Shown here: one piece after another, positions 1 to 10,500 of the stretch | Numbering within the stretch: position 1 is the first letter of the stretch | How the letters are laid out: each line of letters starts with the position of its first letter | Assembly: GCA_012516075.1 (NCBI GenBank) | Contig: JAAYXE010000037.1 | Location: 1 to 64,000, forward strand | Length of the DNA: 64,000 bases | Direction of reading: 5' to 3' | Source of the DNA: Chloroflexota bacterium | GTDB taxonomy: Bacteria; Chloroflexota; Anaerolineae; Anaerolineales; UBA4823 | Program-made: the position numbers and the translations under genes | Notes under the pieces: model-generated | The model's input: the letters and a program-made list of their open reading frames with translations, nothing else | Told to the model about the DNA's origin: nothing | The model's database searches: none

Positions 1-39
1 GCCATATATTATTAATTATAGGTCATTACTATACAGAAT

Positions 40-111
40 GCCCCAGGAGAGGGTCGAACTCCCAACCGCCTGATCCGAAGTCAGGTGCTCTGTCCATTGA
101 GCTACTGGGGC
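40..111 (-). tRNA. tRNA-Arg (anticodon TCG)
   Basis: The minus strand folds into a full 72-base cloverleaf. The acceptor stem is GCCCCAG with CTGGGGC, the anticodon stem is CCTGA/TCAGG closing the loop CTTCGGA, and the T loop is TTCGACC. The anticodon TCG reads CGA (Arg). The 3' CCA is not encoded. A TATAAT-like box lies upstream on the same strand at 131 to 126, with no clear -35 box. Family assignment rests on the folded shape and is secure. Confidence 0.95.
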
Positions 112-378
112 GTTTGCCGCCGAAGATTATACCCGATAATCTCCGATCCGGCGGCATTCCCTGTACCCCAATAACCACCCGGTTTCCAAATCACCACATC
201 ATCCGGTGCGTCATATCCAGCGCGGCTGGCGATGTGAACCTCGCCGCTCCGATGCCTGAGGAACTGCACAGCAGCCGTGGCCAGTCTTCAGCCTTGTGGA
301 TTATACCAGATCCACCTGCCTGTACTGAGGCGGATGGCCCAGTTATAGTGAAATCGCGCCACCCCGTAGAACAGATGT
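112..378. other. intergenic stretch without a recognisable gene
   Basis: About 270 bases separate the tRNA from the promoter of the ABC operon. A 96-codon open frame runs through here, but it has no ribosome-binding site, no family resemblance and overlaps the promoter region, so I do not call it a gene. Apart from the tRNA -10 box I see no repeat, hairpin with T-run or operator. Confidence 0.6.
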
Positions 379-407
379 TTGACAGGCGGCGGTTTTTTTG
401 CTAAAAT
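379..407 (+). promoter_or_regulatory. sigma-70 type promoter of the ABC-2 export operon
   Basis: TTGACA (379-384) and TAAAAT (402-407) are separated by exactly 17 bases and are followed by the first ABC gene at 545. The leader would be roughly 130 nt. No operator-like repeat is apparent in the leader. Confidence 0.75.
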
Positions 408-544
408 CAGGTTCGTGTTTTTGGGGGACCGGCAGTTTCAACACAGCCCGTCAGATCGCTTTCCTGAACTCCAGCCAGCATTGTCAATAACAGCGCCAAC
501 CGGAAGCGAGGCCGTTGATCCGGCTTCGGAAGGAGGGTTTGTTT

Positions 545-1576
545 ATGCAGTGGAATGAAAACGGTGATTCACCGGCGCCCGGGGTGGATGCCATCCGGGT
601 TCAGGATCTGTGCAAGACCTACCATGTCCCCGAAAGGGAAGGGGGCATGGGCGAGGCGGTGCGCAGCTTTTTCCGCCGCCGCTACAGGGATGTGGTGGCC
701 GTGCAGAAGGTGAACTTCTGCATCCGCAGCGGGGAGATCGTCGGTTTCCTGGGGCCGAACGGCGCCGGAAAGACCACCACGCTCAAAATGCTCTCCGGGC
801 TGCTGCACCCCACCAGTGGAAAGGTGGAGGTGCTGGGCTTTACCCCCTGGGAGCGCAAAAACGAGTTTCTGCGGGCCATCACGCTGGTGATGGGGCAGCG
901 CAGCCGCCTCTCCTGGGATATCCCCGCAGCCGACTCATTTCTGCTCCACCAGGCGATCTACCGCCTGAGCGATGAGGAGTACAAACAAACGCTGAAAGAA
1001 CTGGACGACCTGCTGGACCTCTCTCCGATCATGCGCAAGCCGGTGCGCAACCTGTCCCTGGGTGAACGCATGAAGTGCGAGCTGGCCGCCGGCCTGCTGC
1101 ACCGGCCTAAGGTGCTCTTCCTGGACGAGCCCACCATCGGCCTGGATATCACAGCCCAGGCGCGCATCCGTACTTTCTTACAGGAATACAACCGCCGGAC
1201 GGGCGCGACCATCCTGCTCACCAGCCACTATATGGCCGACGTCACCGCTCTCAGCGAGCGCATTATCATGATCCACCAGGGAGAGCTGAAATACGACGGC
1301 AGCATCACTGATCTCTCGCGGCGCATTGCGCCTTATAAAATCATCTGTGTCACCCTGGAAGACGGGCAGGTGATGGACCTCAGCCGCTACGGCGACCCTG
1401 CACAGCCGGCGAACGGCGAGTGGGGAGAAAACGGCGGGTGTAAAAATCTCATCCAGGTGACAGCAAACAGGGTCGCCGAGGTGACCGCCCGCCTGCTGGC
1501 GGAGCTTCCCGTTCAGGACCTGAACATTGAAGACCCGCCGATCGAATCGGTCATCGAGCGCGCGTTTGCGGAATAG
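545..1576 (+). CDS. ABC-2 type exporter, ATP-binding subunit
   Basis: This is the nucleotide-binding subunit of an ABC-2 exporter of the COG4586 type. It hydrolyses ATP to power the two permeases encoded just downstream; the substrate cannot be read from sequence. Visible motifs are Walker A GPNGAGKTT (about residues 70-78), the family-specific signature LSLGERMK, and Walker B VLFLDEPTIGLD followed by the H-loop SHY. The ATG at 545 is preferred because AAGGAGGG stands 7 bases before it; an in-frame TTG at 515 has no such site. Length is 343 residues, with a C-terminal extension of about 100 residues beyond the ATPase core that is usual for this subgroup. The next gene follows after 8 bases, so the three genes form one operon. 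Confidence 0.93.
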   Translation: MQWNENGDSPAPGVDAIRVQDLCKTYHVPEREGGMGEAVRSFFRRRYRDVVAVQKVNFCIRSGEIVGFLGPNGAGKTTTLKMLSGLLHPTSGKVEVLGFTPWERKNEFLRAITLVMGQRSRLSWDIPAADSFLLHQAIYRLSDEEYKQTLKELDDLLDLSPIMRKPVRNLSLGERMKCELAAGLLHRPKVLFLDEPTIGLDITAQARIRTFLQEYNRRTGATILLTSHYMADVTALSERIIMIHQGELKYDGSITDLSRRIAPYKIICVTLEDGQVMDLSRYGDPAQPANGEWGENGGCKNLIQVTANRVAEVTARLLAELPVQDLNIEDPPIESVIERAFAE

Positions 1577-1584
1577 GAGGGGGT

Positions 1585-2382
1585 ATGTTAAACATTTACA
1601 GGCGGTTATGGCAGACCAACTGGGCCGAGCAGTGGCAGTACCGCGCCAACCTGCTGATGTACCTGCTCTACTGGCTGGTGTCTCCCGTGGTCTACCTGGC
1701 GGTGTGGACGACGGTGGCGAACGCCCAGGGGAGTGTGCAGGGATACACGGCCAACGACTTTGTCACCTATTACCTGCTGCTGTTGATGGTCGACCAGCTC
1801 AACGCCGATATCACCATCCACCTGCTGGCCTATAAAATTCAAGACGGCACCCTGTCGGGCGAACTGCTGAAACCCATCCACCCGATCTTAACCAACACGC
1901 TGGTCAACAACCTGGCCTTCAAAGCGCTGCCCCTGATGGTCATGATCCCCGTCTGGCTGCTGCTGTGCCTGCTCTTCCGCCCGGATTTCGGAACAGTGAC
2001 GCTGCCGAACTTGCTGCTGGGCATTCCGGCGATCATCCTCGGCTTCGGAATCAATTTCCTGTTCGGCGCCGCCATCACCTGTCTGGCCTTCTGGACCACG
2101 CGGGTGTATGCCATTTCAGAGTTTTACTACGCTCTGACCGTCCTGTTCGCCGGGCAGTTCGTCCCGCTGGACCTCATGCCCCCGCTGGTGCAGCAGATCG
2201 CCGCTTACCTGCCCTTCCAGATCCTGCGCTTCTTCCCCATCCAGTTTATCCTGGGGCGGCTGACGGGCGGGGAGATCCTGGTGAACTTCCTGCTGGGGTT
2301 TTTCTGGCTGCTGGTGGCGCTGGGGCTGTTCCAGCTCGTCTGGAAGCAGGGGGTCAAGCGTTTTTCGGCGGTAGGAGCGTGA
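1585..2382 (+). CDS. ABC-2 type exporter, permease subunit 1
   Basis: This 265-residue integral membrane protein resembles the COG4587 permease that partners COG4586 ATPases. About six hydrophobic segments are visible, for example near residues 20-45, 55-75, 110-130, 140-165, 175-195 and 230-250. An N-terminal cytoplasmic segment rich in Trp and Arg precedes the first helix. A strong GGAGGGGG ribosome-binding site lies in the 8-base gap after the ATPase stop codon. It should pair with the following permease as a heterodimeric membrane domain. The transported compound is unknown; related systems have been linked to drug or lipid-like substrates, but nothing here decides that. Confidence 0.9.
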   Translation: MLNIYRRLWQTNWAEQWQYRANLLMYLLYWLVSPVVYLAVWTTVANAQGSVQGYTANDFVTYYLLLLMVDQLNADITIHLLAYKIQDGTLSGELLKPIHPILTNTLVNNLAFKALPLMVMIPVWLLLCLLFRPDFGTVTLPNLLLGIPAIILGFGINFLFGAAITCLAFWTTRVYAISEFYYALTVLFAGQFVPLDLMPPLVQQIAAYLPFQILRFFPIQFILGRLTGGEILVNFLLGFFWLLVALGLFQLVWKQGVKRFSAVGA

Positions 2383-2385
2383 CAG

Positions 2386-3168
2386 ATGAACGTGCTCAAA
2401 CTGCTCTACGCGTACCTGCGGATGAATGTGCAGATGGCGCTGGCCTACCGCACCGACACGGCGGTAAACATCCTCCTGAATCTGATGTGGCTGGGCTGGG
2501 AGCTGTTCAGCCTGAGCATTATTTTCAACAACACCGACACGCTGGCCGGCTGGGGGCCGGGAGAGCTGATCGCCCTGCTGGGGGTTTTCCGTCTGGTGAA
2601 TGCGCTCATGGCGTCGTTGATCTGGCCCAACACCGAGCGGTTCAACACCAGCATCCGTGACGGGTCGTTCGATTACGTCCTGCTCCAGCCGGCGAACAGC
2701 ATGCTGCTGGTGAGCATTAACCGCATGGTGGTGTGGCGCATCTGGGATCTGGTGCTGGCGGGGGGGCTGATCGCTGCCGGCGTGCGCATCAGCCAGACCA
2801 CCGGAGTCGAGAGTCTGGCCGGCTTTCTCGTGCTGGCCGCTTCCGGCCTGGTGGTTATCTACAGCCTGTGGATCGTAATGATTGCGCTGACCTTCTGGTT
2901 CATCAAGTTCGATAACAACGTCACCATCCTGCAGGCGCTGCTGGAGGCCGGGCGCTACCCGGTAATGGTTTACCCCGCCTGGCTGCGCCTGATCGTGACC
3001 TTTGTGATCCCGATCGCGCTGGCCACCACCGTGCCGCTGCAGGGGCTGCGCGGCGAGCTGACCACCGGGAATACGCTGGTCTTTCTGGCGGCCGGCGCGC
3101 TGAGCCTGCTGATCGCCAGCCAGGTCTGGCGGGCCGGTTTGAAGCGCTACGCCGGGGCGAGCAGTTAG
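2386..3168 (+). CDS. ABC-2 type exporter, permease subunit 2
   Basis: This 260-residue membrane protein with about six hydrophobic helices resembles the COG3694 permease, the second membrane subunit of this exporter class. It starts 3 bases after the preceding stop, so the two permeases are probably translated together. The N-terminus (MNVLKLLYAYLRMNVQMALAYRTD cut short) has the amphipathic stretch typical of ABC-2 permeases before the first membrane segment. A strong terminator follows the gene, ending the operon. Function beyond export is not recoverable from the sequence. Confidence 0.9.
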   Translation: MNVLKLLYAYLRMNVQMALAYRTDTAVNILLNLMWLGWELFSLSIIFNNTDTLAGWGPGELIALLGVFRLVNALMASLIWPNTERFNTSIRDGSFDYVLLQPANSMLLVSINRMVVWRIWDLVLAGGLIAAGVRISQTTGVESLAGFLVLAASGLVVIYSLWIVMIALTFWFIKFDNNVTILQALLEAGRYPVMVYPAWLRLIVTFVIPIALATTVPLQGLRGELTTGNTLVFLAAGALSLLIASQVWRAGLKRYAGASS

Positions 3169-3185
3169 TGGTATTGTGTAGATAG

Positions 3186-3225
3186 AAAAAGCCGGAACGC
3201 AGGCTGTCGCGTTCCGGCTTTTTTT
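3186..3225 (+). terminator. rho-independent terminator of the ABC operon
   Basis: The inverted repeat GCCGGAACGC ... GCGTTCCGGC (3191-3200 with 3209-3218) is flanked by A5 on the left and T7 on the right. It works on the plus strand and, because of the A-run, probably also for the minus-strand gene converging from 4727. Confidence 0.93.
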
Positions 3226-3239
3226 GCAGCATCAGGGCA

Positions 3240-4727
3240 CTATCCCTGGCGGTCGACGTTGTAAAAGTTATATACCGCTTTCGAGAGATCGGCCACCAGC
3301 AGCGCAGCCGGGTCCCAGATTAACTGCTGCGGGTGGTGCATGAAGATCACCAGCACGTAGTTGCCGCCCGGGGTATACACGATGCCGGCATCGCCGACGG
3401 TGTTGATGATCCCGTTGAGCGAGACCCAGCCGTGTTTGTGGGCGATGTCGGTGGCCTCGGGCAGGCCGGCGGTGAGCAGCACCGGCAGGCGGTTGTTCTT
3501 CAGATAATCGATCATGATCTCGCATTCCCGCTGCGTGAAATCGCCCGGGAAAGCAGCCATTAATGAGCCGCCGCCGGTCTGTGCGCATTGATAGAGATCC
3601 GCCAGCAGCATGCCGATATCCGATGGCGTGGTCTGGCTGTAGGGGTCGGGGTCGGTGTCGACGTCTTCACGGCTGTTGGCCGGGGTCTCGATCACCTGCA
3701 GCAGCGGCGAGCCAAGGGTGAACTTGCCCGCCATGAAGGTATTCTCCAGCCCCAGGATGCGCATGTCCTCGGTGACTACCAGCGGCCCGCGAGTGGGGTC
3801 GATCACCCGGTCCATCAACCAGTCTGCCACTTCATTGCCCGATTCGACGATCATGTTGCGCATCCAGCCCATGGTTTCGGGGTCTGCGTTCTCGGTCATG
3901 CGCCGGAAGGCGGAGACCATAATCGGGACTTTGATGATGCTGGAGGCGGTGAATGCGATGTCCGGCTGGACGGACAGGGTCTCTCCATTCTGAACCGCGA
4001 AGTGCATCTCGCGGGCGGTCTGCAGGTCGAGCAGGTAAATGTCGACGATGCCGTCGAACCCGTGTGCCTGGATGGTCTGCTGGAGGAGCACCTGCAGATT
4101 CTGGAAGGCGGGGCCGCCCGGTAAGGTGCGGTCGAGGGGCAGAATAACGCTGCGGTTGGTTGTGGAGCGCAGCGCACGTTCGATGAGCGTCACTGCGCCG
4201 TCAATATCCAGGGTACTGCCCGGCTCCCCGGGTTTGAAATTCACTGTGCCGGGTATCGGTACTGCAGGAGAGGCGGGCTGGTCATAGCGTTCCGCCAGTT
4301 CAGCCAGGTAAGCGCGCAGGCGCGGCTCTGAATAGGTGGCCCGCAGGGGGATCTCCTGTGGGGAGGTGGTGCGTCCCCAGAGATAATCCCAGTAATCCTG
4401 CCAGAACAGGTTCTCGGTGCGCTGCACGTCAGCGGCCGCCAGCATGCTGTCCAGATCAAGTTGAAATTCGACGGTGGAAGGGTTCAGGTGAATAATGGAA
4501 TCGCCGTAGCGCAGCTCGACGGGCAGCGAGTAGACCTCGAGCAGCCGCTGGGCGGCCTGCTGGCGGTTCAGTCCGCCGACGGGGATGCCAGCGATCCGCA
4601 GCCCCGAAGGGAAGTTGGCGCGCACCCGGCTGAAGGCCACAAGCTGCACCGCGGCCAGCGCCGCGGCGATCAGGATCAGTGCAACGGATAGAAAGCGTAA
4701 AGCAGAAAACGGGCTTCGACTTCTCAA
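3240..4727 (-). CDS. membrane-anchored serine hydrolase, class A beta-lactamase fold
   Basis: One N-terminal membrane helix (about residues 10-32) is followed by a region like the VanW-associated peptidoglycan-binding domain (about 40-130) and then a penicillin-binding/beta-lactamase domain (about 215-490). The SxxK tetrad is S263-I-I-K266. S296-G-N298 stands where class A enzymes have SDN. K431-H-G433 stands where they have KTG. These are the three catalytic boxes in the right order, with two substitutions. It is probably an extracytoplasmic peptidoglycan-active or ester-hydrolysing enzyme; beta-lactam resistance is not implied. The start is TTG at 4727 with AGAGGTGACC ten bases upstream. 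It converges with the ABC operon. Confidence 0.85.
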   Translation of the reverse strand: MRSRSPFSALRFLSVALILIAAALAAVQLVAFSRVRANFPSGLRIAGIPVGGLNRQQAAQRLLEVYSLPVELRYGDSIIHLNPSTVEFQLDLDSMLAAADVQRTENLFWQDYWDYLWGRTTSPQEIPLRATYSEPRLRAYLAELAERYDQPASPAVPIPGTVNFKPGEPGSTLDIDGAVTLIERALRSTTNRSVILPLDRTLPGGPAFQNLQVLLQQTIQAHGFDGIVDIYLLDLQTAREMHFAVQNGETLSVQPDIAFTASSIIKVPIMVSAFRRMTENADPETMGWMRNMIVESGNEVADWLMDRVIDPTRGPLVVTEDMRILGLENTFMAGKFTLGSPLLQVIETPANSREDVDTDPDPYSQTTPSDIGMLLADLYQCAQTGGGSLMAAFPGDFTQRECEIMIDYLKNNRLPVLLTAGLPEATDIAHKHGWVSLNGIINTVGDAGIVYTPGGNYVLVIFMHHPQQLIWDPAALLVADLSKAVYNFYNVDRQG

Positions 4728-4841
4728 AAAAGGGTCACCTCTTCGTTACAGTCAACCTCTGCAAGCAGTTATCATACCACGATTTTTTCCCCGGTTCTGC
4801 ATGCCGGGGATCGCGGCAGGGTCTGCGTTGCTGAGAACCAT

Positions 4842-4870
4842 AAAAAGCCCCGGAAGATGCTTCCGGGGCT
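4842..4870 (-). terminator. terminator downstream of the C25 peptidase gene
   Basis: On the minus strand AGCCCCGGAAG and CTTCCGGGGCT (4870-4860 and 4856-4846) form an 11-bp stem around a 3-base loop, followed by T5A. It lies 27 bases after the stop of the peptidase gene and so closes the ftsZ-TPR-peptidase transcription unit. Confidence 0.92.
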
Positions 4871-4896
4871 TCGCATAGCCGTGCGTGGTTTGGTTT

Positions 4897-7584
4897 TCAC
4901 CGGGAAACAGCCAGTTTGACCAGCTTTCCCTGTGCATCCAGCTTCAGGCGAGCGTACTGGTTGTGAACATGTCTGCTGCGTACCACCTGTTTGCTCAGGG
5001 TGACAATCTGGCGGGCGGGCGGACCGCCGGGCCTGGACTTGTCAACCGCCTGGCGGTTGGTGGTGGCGTGTCCGCTGGGAGGGCAGCATTCAACCTCCGA
5101 ACTATAAGTGACCTGAGCACCTTCCATTCCGGGGAGGTAGTGGGCGACCACGTGTTTGACGTAGTTCATCATCTCCGGCGGGAGGCTGGCTTCGCGGTCA
5201 TCCTCACCAACCCGGTCGCTGACCGTTTTCAGGCTGGTCTTGAGCCAGGTTTTGGCGCCGTTCAGCCCGGCGAGCTTGCTCTGGCTGGGGCGGGGCGAGG
5301 TCAGCTGGACGAAGGGGTCGCCGTAAAGGACGAACGAGATCAGGGTCTTCTGGTCTTCGCCGTCCAGGTAGCCCTGGCGCTGGTGCATCTCTTGGGCCAG
5401 GTGAATTTTGGCGCGCAGCAGGGCTTCACCGGCAGGCAGTCCGCGCTTCAGGAAGTTCCAGAACGCTTCGCCCAGCAGGGCGGCGGCGATCAATGGGGTG
5501 CCGATCGACCCGTAAGCCATGCCGGTCGAGCTGACCACCACCTGGCTTCCGGTGCTCAGGAATTTGAGCGCCATGGCGTCTTCAATGCACTTGCCCAGGA
5601 TGTGCGCGCCGTAGCAGGCCTCGCTGAAGACGATCTGAGGCGCCCGGATCCCGCCCATGCTCACGTCCTGCGGCCGGATGGCAACGGGGTATTCATCTCC
5701 CTCGGGGTCGTTGAGCGGATCGCGCTGCCCGTACCATTCCGCAGCGTCGACCAGGCCGTGCAGGTTGAAGTAACCCAGGCGGGCGGGCGGCAGGGGCAGG
5801 CCGGACATGTCCTTCGGGGCGGTGCCGTTGGCGTTGAGCGGCGGCGAGAGATACATATTCCCCGGGTTGGGCAGGCTGGCGAAAACCTGCCGGGAGGCTT
5901 TCTGCCACACGGCAGCCGAGTAGCCCAGGCTGATCGTCTCTCGGCCCACGCGCGGGCGCAGCCATTCGAGCAGCCGGCTCCAGAACTGCTTCCACCAGGC
6001 GATCTTCTGCACTTCGCGGGCATGGTATTCCCGGGCGCCCCGCAGCAGGCTCAGCAGCAGGGCCGGGTCCTTTGAACTGCCGCCCGGCATGCGTCCCAGC
6101 GGCCATTCGGGGATAAAGTAATTTTCATCGCGGGAGGCGTACGGGTTGTCGGAGGGGACGTCGGCATCGTCATCATCGATCGGGTTGGGCAGGTGGTGGA
6201 AAGGGACCACTTCCGGCCCGCCAACGATCAGCACAGCTCCCACACGCTCGCCGCGCTTCCCCAGGGCAGTGTCCAGATCGGTCAGGGCCAGCTTCAGCGC
6301 CCAGGCGTCTGCCGGGTTCACCGGATGCAGGTCCAGTGGGGTGGTGTAATCAGCCAGATCGGGCAGAAACACGCGGGCGCCCCAGTCGCCTCGCTGCTGG
6401 AAGACCTCTGCCAGTGCGTCCATCTCGGCGGTGACAGCATCAGCGCCCTGCGGTCCGTACAGGCGCTCCAGCCCGCAGCGGGTGGAGAACAGGATATAGA
6501 CGGGAAAACGCCCGTCTCCCTGCACCGCTTCGGGGTGGTTCAGGCTTTTCGCCACCCGCTCCAGCTCTTCCTGCACTTCGCGAATGGTCTCTTCCGGCTC
6601 CGAGACGGGCTCCTCTTCGACCTCATCCGGGATGGTTTTGGCGGCCGGGACTGCGGCTTCTCCGGCTGGTGCGGCGCCGTCTGGAGATTTGTCACCAGCG
6701 GAACCCCGTTCTTCGATCCGGGTCTCCTGTGGGGCGGCAGCCGCCGCGGTCTCTGCTGAATCGCCGCTGCCCAGCTGGTTCCAGCCCAGCAGGGAAGCCA
6801 CGCTGGCCGGGATGCTGTGATCCAGGCGGGCCTCAAGGCGGTCGGGCCACATAGAAAGGTAGGGGTGGTCGGGGCCCCACAGCCGGCGGGCGACCTGTCC
6901 TCCGACATCGTGGGCTGCCGCCTGGTGCAGCAGGGCGACCGCCTGATCGAAGCTGCCGCCGTCCATCAACCAGTCAGCGAGCAGCAGGGTGACAGCCACG
7001 CAGCGCGGCCAGCGCTGGTGGTAGAAATCGGCCAGGCGGCAGCGCGCCGCCAGGGCATCGTCGCCCTGTGCTTCCAGGATGCGCAGGTGGGTGACGGCCA
7101 CCAGCGGCGTGTTCGGGTTTGACCCCAGGCAGGAGCGGATCCAATCCTCGGCCTGTTCCAACTCTCCGTTCTGCAGGCACTGCCGGGCCAGCCAGAGCTG
7201 GCGCCCCCAGGAAACCACCGTCTGCTGGTTCACCAGCTGGTCGCTGAGCGCCAGTACGGCAGCGATGGACTCGGGCCAGTGGCGGCCCTCGCAGCGCTCC
7301 TCAGCCTGCAGGCGGGTTTCCGCGGCCTCCAGATACTCCGGGTCGGTCTGGCAGATGTGGTCCAGTACCTGCAGGGCGGTTTTGGGCTGGTTTTCAGCCA
7401 GGAGCGCCTGCGCATACCGCAGGTTCATCTCCAGGTCGCCGGGATAGGCGGCCAGCCAGGAAAGCGCCGCATCGCGGGCAAAGCGGCTCTCTCCGGTCTG
7501 GAGGGCGGTATCGATCAGGGCCAGGTAGCGGCGGCGGGGGAGCAGCCGTGCGCCTGCGGAGGAAGGGTAATTCATCATATGCAT
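4897..7584 (-). CDS. TPR plus gingipain-type (C25) cysteine peptidase
   Basis: This 895-residue protein has two parts. Residues 20-250 are helical repeats of TPR type. After an Ala/Glu-rich linker (270-345), residues 355-765 resemble peptidase family C25 (clan CD, the gingipain/caspase fold). Supporting motifs are the VLIVGGPEVVPF strand (450-462), a D/N-rich loop ending in GRMP (about 497-500), a probable catalytic H609 in YFNLHG, a probable catalytic C657 in IVFSEACYG, and the closing YGDPFVQL (754-761). There is no signal peptide, so it should act in the cytoplasm, unlike secreted gingipains. It starts 10 bases after the giant TPR gene, the last of a long co-directional cluster. Substrates are unknown; cleavage of a partner bound by the TPR regions is inference. 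Confidence 0.82.
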   Translation of the reverse strand: MHMMNYPSSAGARLLPRRRYLALIDTALQTGESRFARDAALSWLAAYPGDLEMNLRYAQALLAENQPKTALQVLDHICQTDPEYLEAAETRLQAEERCEGRHWPESIAAVLALSDQLVNQQTVVSWGRQLWLARQCLQNGELEQAEDWIRSCLGSNPNTPLVAVTHLRILEAQGDDALAARCRLADFYHQRWPRCVAVTLLLADWLMDGGSFDQAVALLHQAAAHDVGGQVARRLWGPDHPYLSMWPDRLEARLDHSIPASVASLLGWNQLGSGDSAETAAAAAPQETRIEERGSAGDKSPDGAAPAGEAAVPAAKTIPDEVEEEPVSEPEETIREVQEELERVAKSLNHPEAVQGDGRFPVYILFSTRCGLERLYGPQGADAVTAEMDALAEVFQQRGDWGARVFLPDLADYTTPLDLHPVNPADAWALKLALTDLDTALGKRGERVGAVLIVGGPEVVPFHHLPNPIDDDDADVPSDNPYASRDENYFIPEWPLGRMPGGSSKDPALLLSLLRGAREYHAREVQKIAWWKQFWSRLLEWLRPRVGRETISLGYSAAVWQKASRQVFASLPNPGNMYLSPPLNANGTAPKDMSGLPLPPARLGYFNLHGLVDAAEWYGQRDPLNDPEGDEYPVAIRPQDVSMGGIRAPQIVFSEACYGAHILGKCIEDAMALKFLSTGSQVVVSSTGMAYGSIGTPLIAAALLGEAFWNFLKRGLPAGEALLRAKIHLAQEMHQRQGYLDGEDQKTLISFVLYGDPFVQLTSPRPSQSKLAGLNGAKTWLKTSLKTVSDRVGEDDREASLPPEMMNYVKHVVAHYLPGMEGAQVTYSSEVECCPPSGHATTNRQAVDKSRPGGPPARQIVTLSKQVVRSRHVHNQYARLKLDAQGKLVKLAVSR

Positions 7585-7594
7585 ACCATCCTGA

Positions 7595-10500
7595 TTAAGC
7601 TTGCTTTTCTGCCGCTGGCCGGCGGTTGTGCACCAGGTTCAACGCCACAACGGCGCCCAGCAGCCGGTGGATCGTGACGTCATCGGGCGCCAGATCCGCC
7701 GCACGCCGCAGCATGCTTTCAGCGGCCAGGTAGTCTTTCATCTCTTTCAGGGTGACCCCCGCCTGGTGATAGGGCCTGGGATCGTAAGGGAAGAGGTCGA
7801 TGGCCTGCTGGTAGACCTGCAGGGCCTGGGCCAGCTGGCGGCGGTCACGCTGTGTCTGCCCCAGTTCCATATACGCCTCGAAGCGGTCCGGGTCGAGCTG
7901 CAGGGCTTCACTCAGATGATGCACCGCCTGGTCGAGCTGGCCGGCCCTGCGCAGCTGGCTTCCGAGCAGGTAGTGCAGCAGGGCCTCCATATGGGGTTCC
8001 AGGCTTCCTTTGCTGCCCTGCAGGGCCTGACGGGCGGTCTGCAGGCCGGCGTCGATCTGACCCTGTTCGAACTGCGTTTCGGCCAGCATCGCCAGAACCT
8101 CGGCATCCCCGGGGTACTGCTGGGCCAGTTCCTGCAGCGCACGGGCGCTGGCTTCCAGGCCCTGGGCGGCTTTGATCAGGCGCACCCGCTCGATCAGCAG
8201 GGGCAGGGGATCATCCACGAGCGGGATCGACTTCTCGATCCAGGTCAGCGCCTCGGCTGGCTGGTCCAGGGCTTTGAGGGCCTGGGCCATGATCTGCAGG
8301 GCTTCCAGATTGTTAGGGAACAGCCGCAGCACGGCCTGTGCCCGGCTCTGTGCGCCGCGGGGGCTGTTGGCTTCCAGGGCCACTCGCGCTCGCAGCAGCA
8401 GAGTCTCGGGGGTGTGATCTGAAAGCTCGATGGCCCGGTCGGCATTATTGGCCGCGTTTTCAAGATCGCCAACCTGCAGCTGCAGCCCGGCCAGGGTCAT
8501 CCATACATCTTCGTTTTCGGGCGCAATCTGGCCGGCCTGCTCCAGGACTTTAATGGCCTGATCCCATTCCTGGTTCTGCTCGTAGATCTCGCTCAGGGCA
8601 AAATAAGTGTCCAGATTTTCCGGCTCGAGCTGGACGGCTTTGCGGTAATGCTCGATGGCGGCCTGTGGGTCTTCGGGCAGGTGAATGCGGGCAGCCAGGA
8701 TGTGCCAGCGAGGTTCGTCCGGCCAGTAATCGAGCGCGGCCCGGATGGCATCCTGAGCGCTGATGCGATCGGTGCTGCGCGATCCGTATTCATAAGCCAG
8801 GCGGGCCAGCAGGGCGTTGGCCAGGGCGGCTTCGTCGCCTGCGGCGGGCTTCAGGTCCGCATAGCGCTCCACCGCGCTGGCAGCCACGCCCAGGGCGTAG
8901 CGGGCATTGGCCTTTTCCATGGCCAGCGACAGCGCCAGAAGGATGCGGGGTTCGTTCGGGTAGGTCTGGGCGGCTTCCGCAGCCAGAATAGGCTGTTCGA
9001 CCGTGCGGTAGTTCAGGATCAGGGCGGCCGTGTCATCCGGCCCGGCTGCGGTTTCTTTCAGCTCTTCCGCGCTCTGCAGGTTGGAGCAGAACGCCGCTTT
9101 TCCTCGCGCTTCAAGCGCAGCGAGCAGAGCCTGGGAATCTTTGTCAGGGGTACCCAGAAGCTGTCGTGCTCGCTCCACAGCTGACTGGAAGTTGATGAAG
9201 TGCTCCTCACCAAGCGCTGCAATTCCCGGCGCGTGGCGCACCACGTCGACAGCCTGCAGCAGGCGCTGCGCTTCGGCGCGCAGTGCCAGGGCCCGGGCAT
9301 ACAGCAGATGAGAAAGGGGTTCGTCCGGCGCAGCGGCACAGATACGGCAGAAGCAGTTGATCGCTGTATCCCAATCGTGCAGCTCCAGCGCTGCCATCCC
9401 GATCGCTCTCCAGGCCGGCAGGCTTCTGGTGATCAGGTCCAGAGCCGCGTTCACCGGCAGGACGGACGAAGCAGGATCTGTCCCGGCCGTTTCGGGGATC
9501 TGAGGCAGGTTTTCGGCGGCGTTTACGGCTTTCTGCAGTGTGTTCAGCGCCGCGGCGCTGTCGCCCTGCCGGGCGAGGAGCTGCGCCTGGATGGCCAGGA
9601 CCTGTGGGTGCCCGGCATTAATCTGAGCGGCCTCGCCGGCTGCCCGGGTGGCGCGCTCTTCATCGCCGGCAGCCAGGGCGGTTTCGGCGATCAGGCAGGC
9701 GTACTGGAAGGGAGCCCAGGCGTTCTCGAGGTTTTCATCCTGCCCGGCCAGCAGTTCAGCAGCGCGGCGGGGCTGCAGCAGAGCGGTCAGGATTTCCGCA
9801 GCCAGGTGCCGGCCGCGACCGGGAGCGTCACCTTCCAGTTCCATCGCTTTTTCGGCATACTTCAGCGCTTCAGCAGGCCGGCCCAGGCTGCGCAGCAGCA
9901 GGGCGAACTGCTGGTGGATGGCGACCAGAACCGGCAGGTCATGTTCGCTGACCTCATTATTCAGGGCCGGGAGATCCAGGGCTGCTTGCAGGGTTTCCAG
10001 AGCCGTCTGCGGGCTCTGCAGATCGACCAGCAAGTTGGCGCGCTGCAGATACAGATAGGGCATCTCCGGTTCGATTGCCAGGGCCTGGTTGACGGCTTCC
10101 AGCGCGCGGGTCGGGTTGCCGGCCTGCTGCTGGGTGTAGGCCAGCTCGCTGAGCAGGTCGACGCAAACCGAGTCGCGTTCGCCGCAGGGTTCGCCGCTGG
10201 ACTGCTGGATGGCAACGGCGCGCTCCAGCACCCGGCTGGCCATCTCAAATTCGTGCAGGCTGGCCAGCTGATGGGCTGCCTGCAGAAGGTCCTGGGGGGA
10301 GGCCTGCACGTCGCTGATCCAGCCGCTGCCATCGCGGGCAGGCTCCGGGACCATTTTCAGCAGCGTGTCGAGGGCGTCCGATGGGCGGCCGCTGTCCAGG
10401 TTGACCTGCGCCAGGCGTACGAGCAGATCCCCGCGGTGGGGTGCCAGGTGGACTGCCCGCTGCAGGGCCTGGAAAGCTTCCTTGCGCGCCTCGAACTGGT

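Noticed and set aside
114..404. 96-codon open frame after the tRNA
   Set aside because: No ribosome-binding site, no domain, and it runs through the -35/-10 boxes of the ABC operon.
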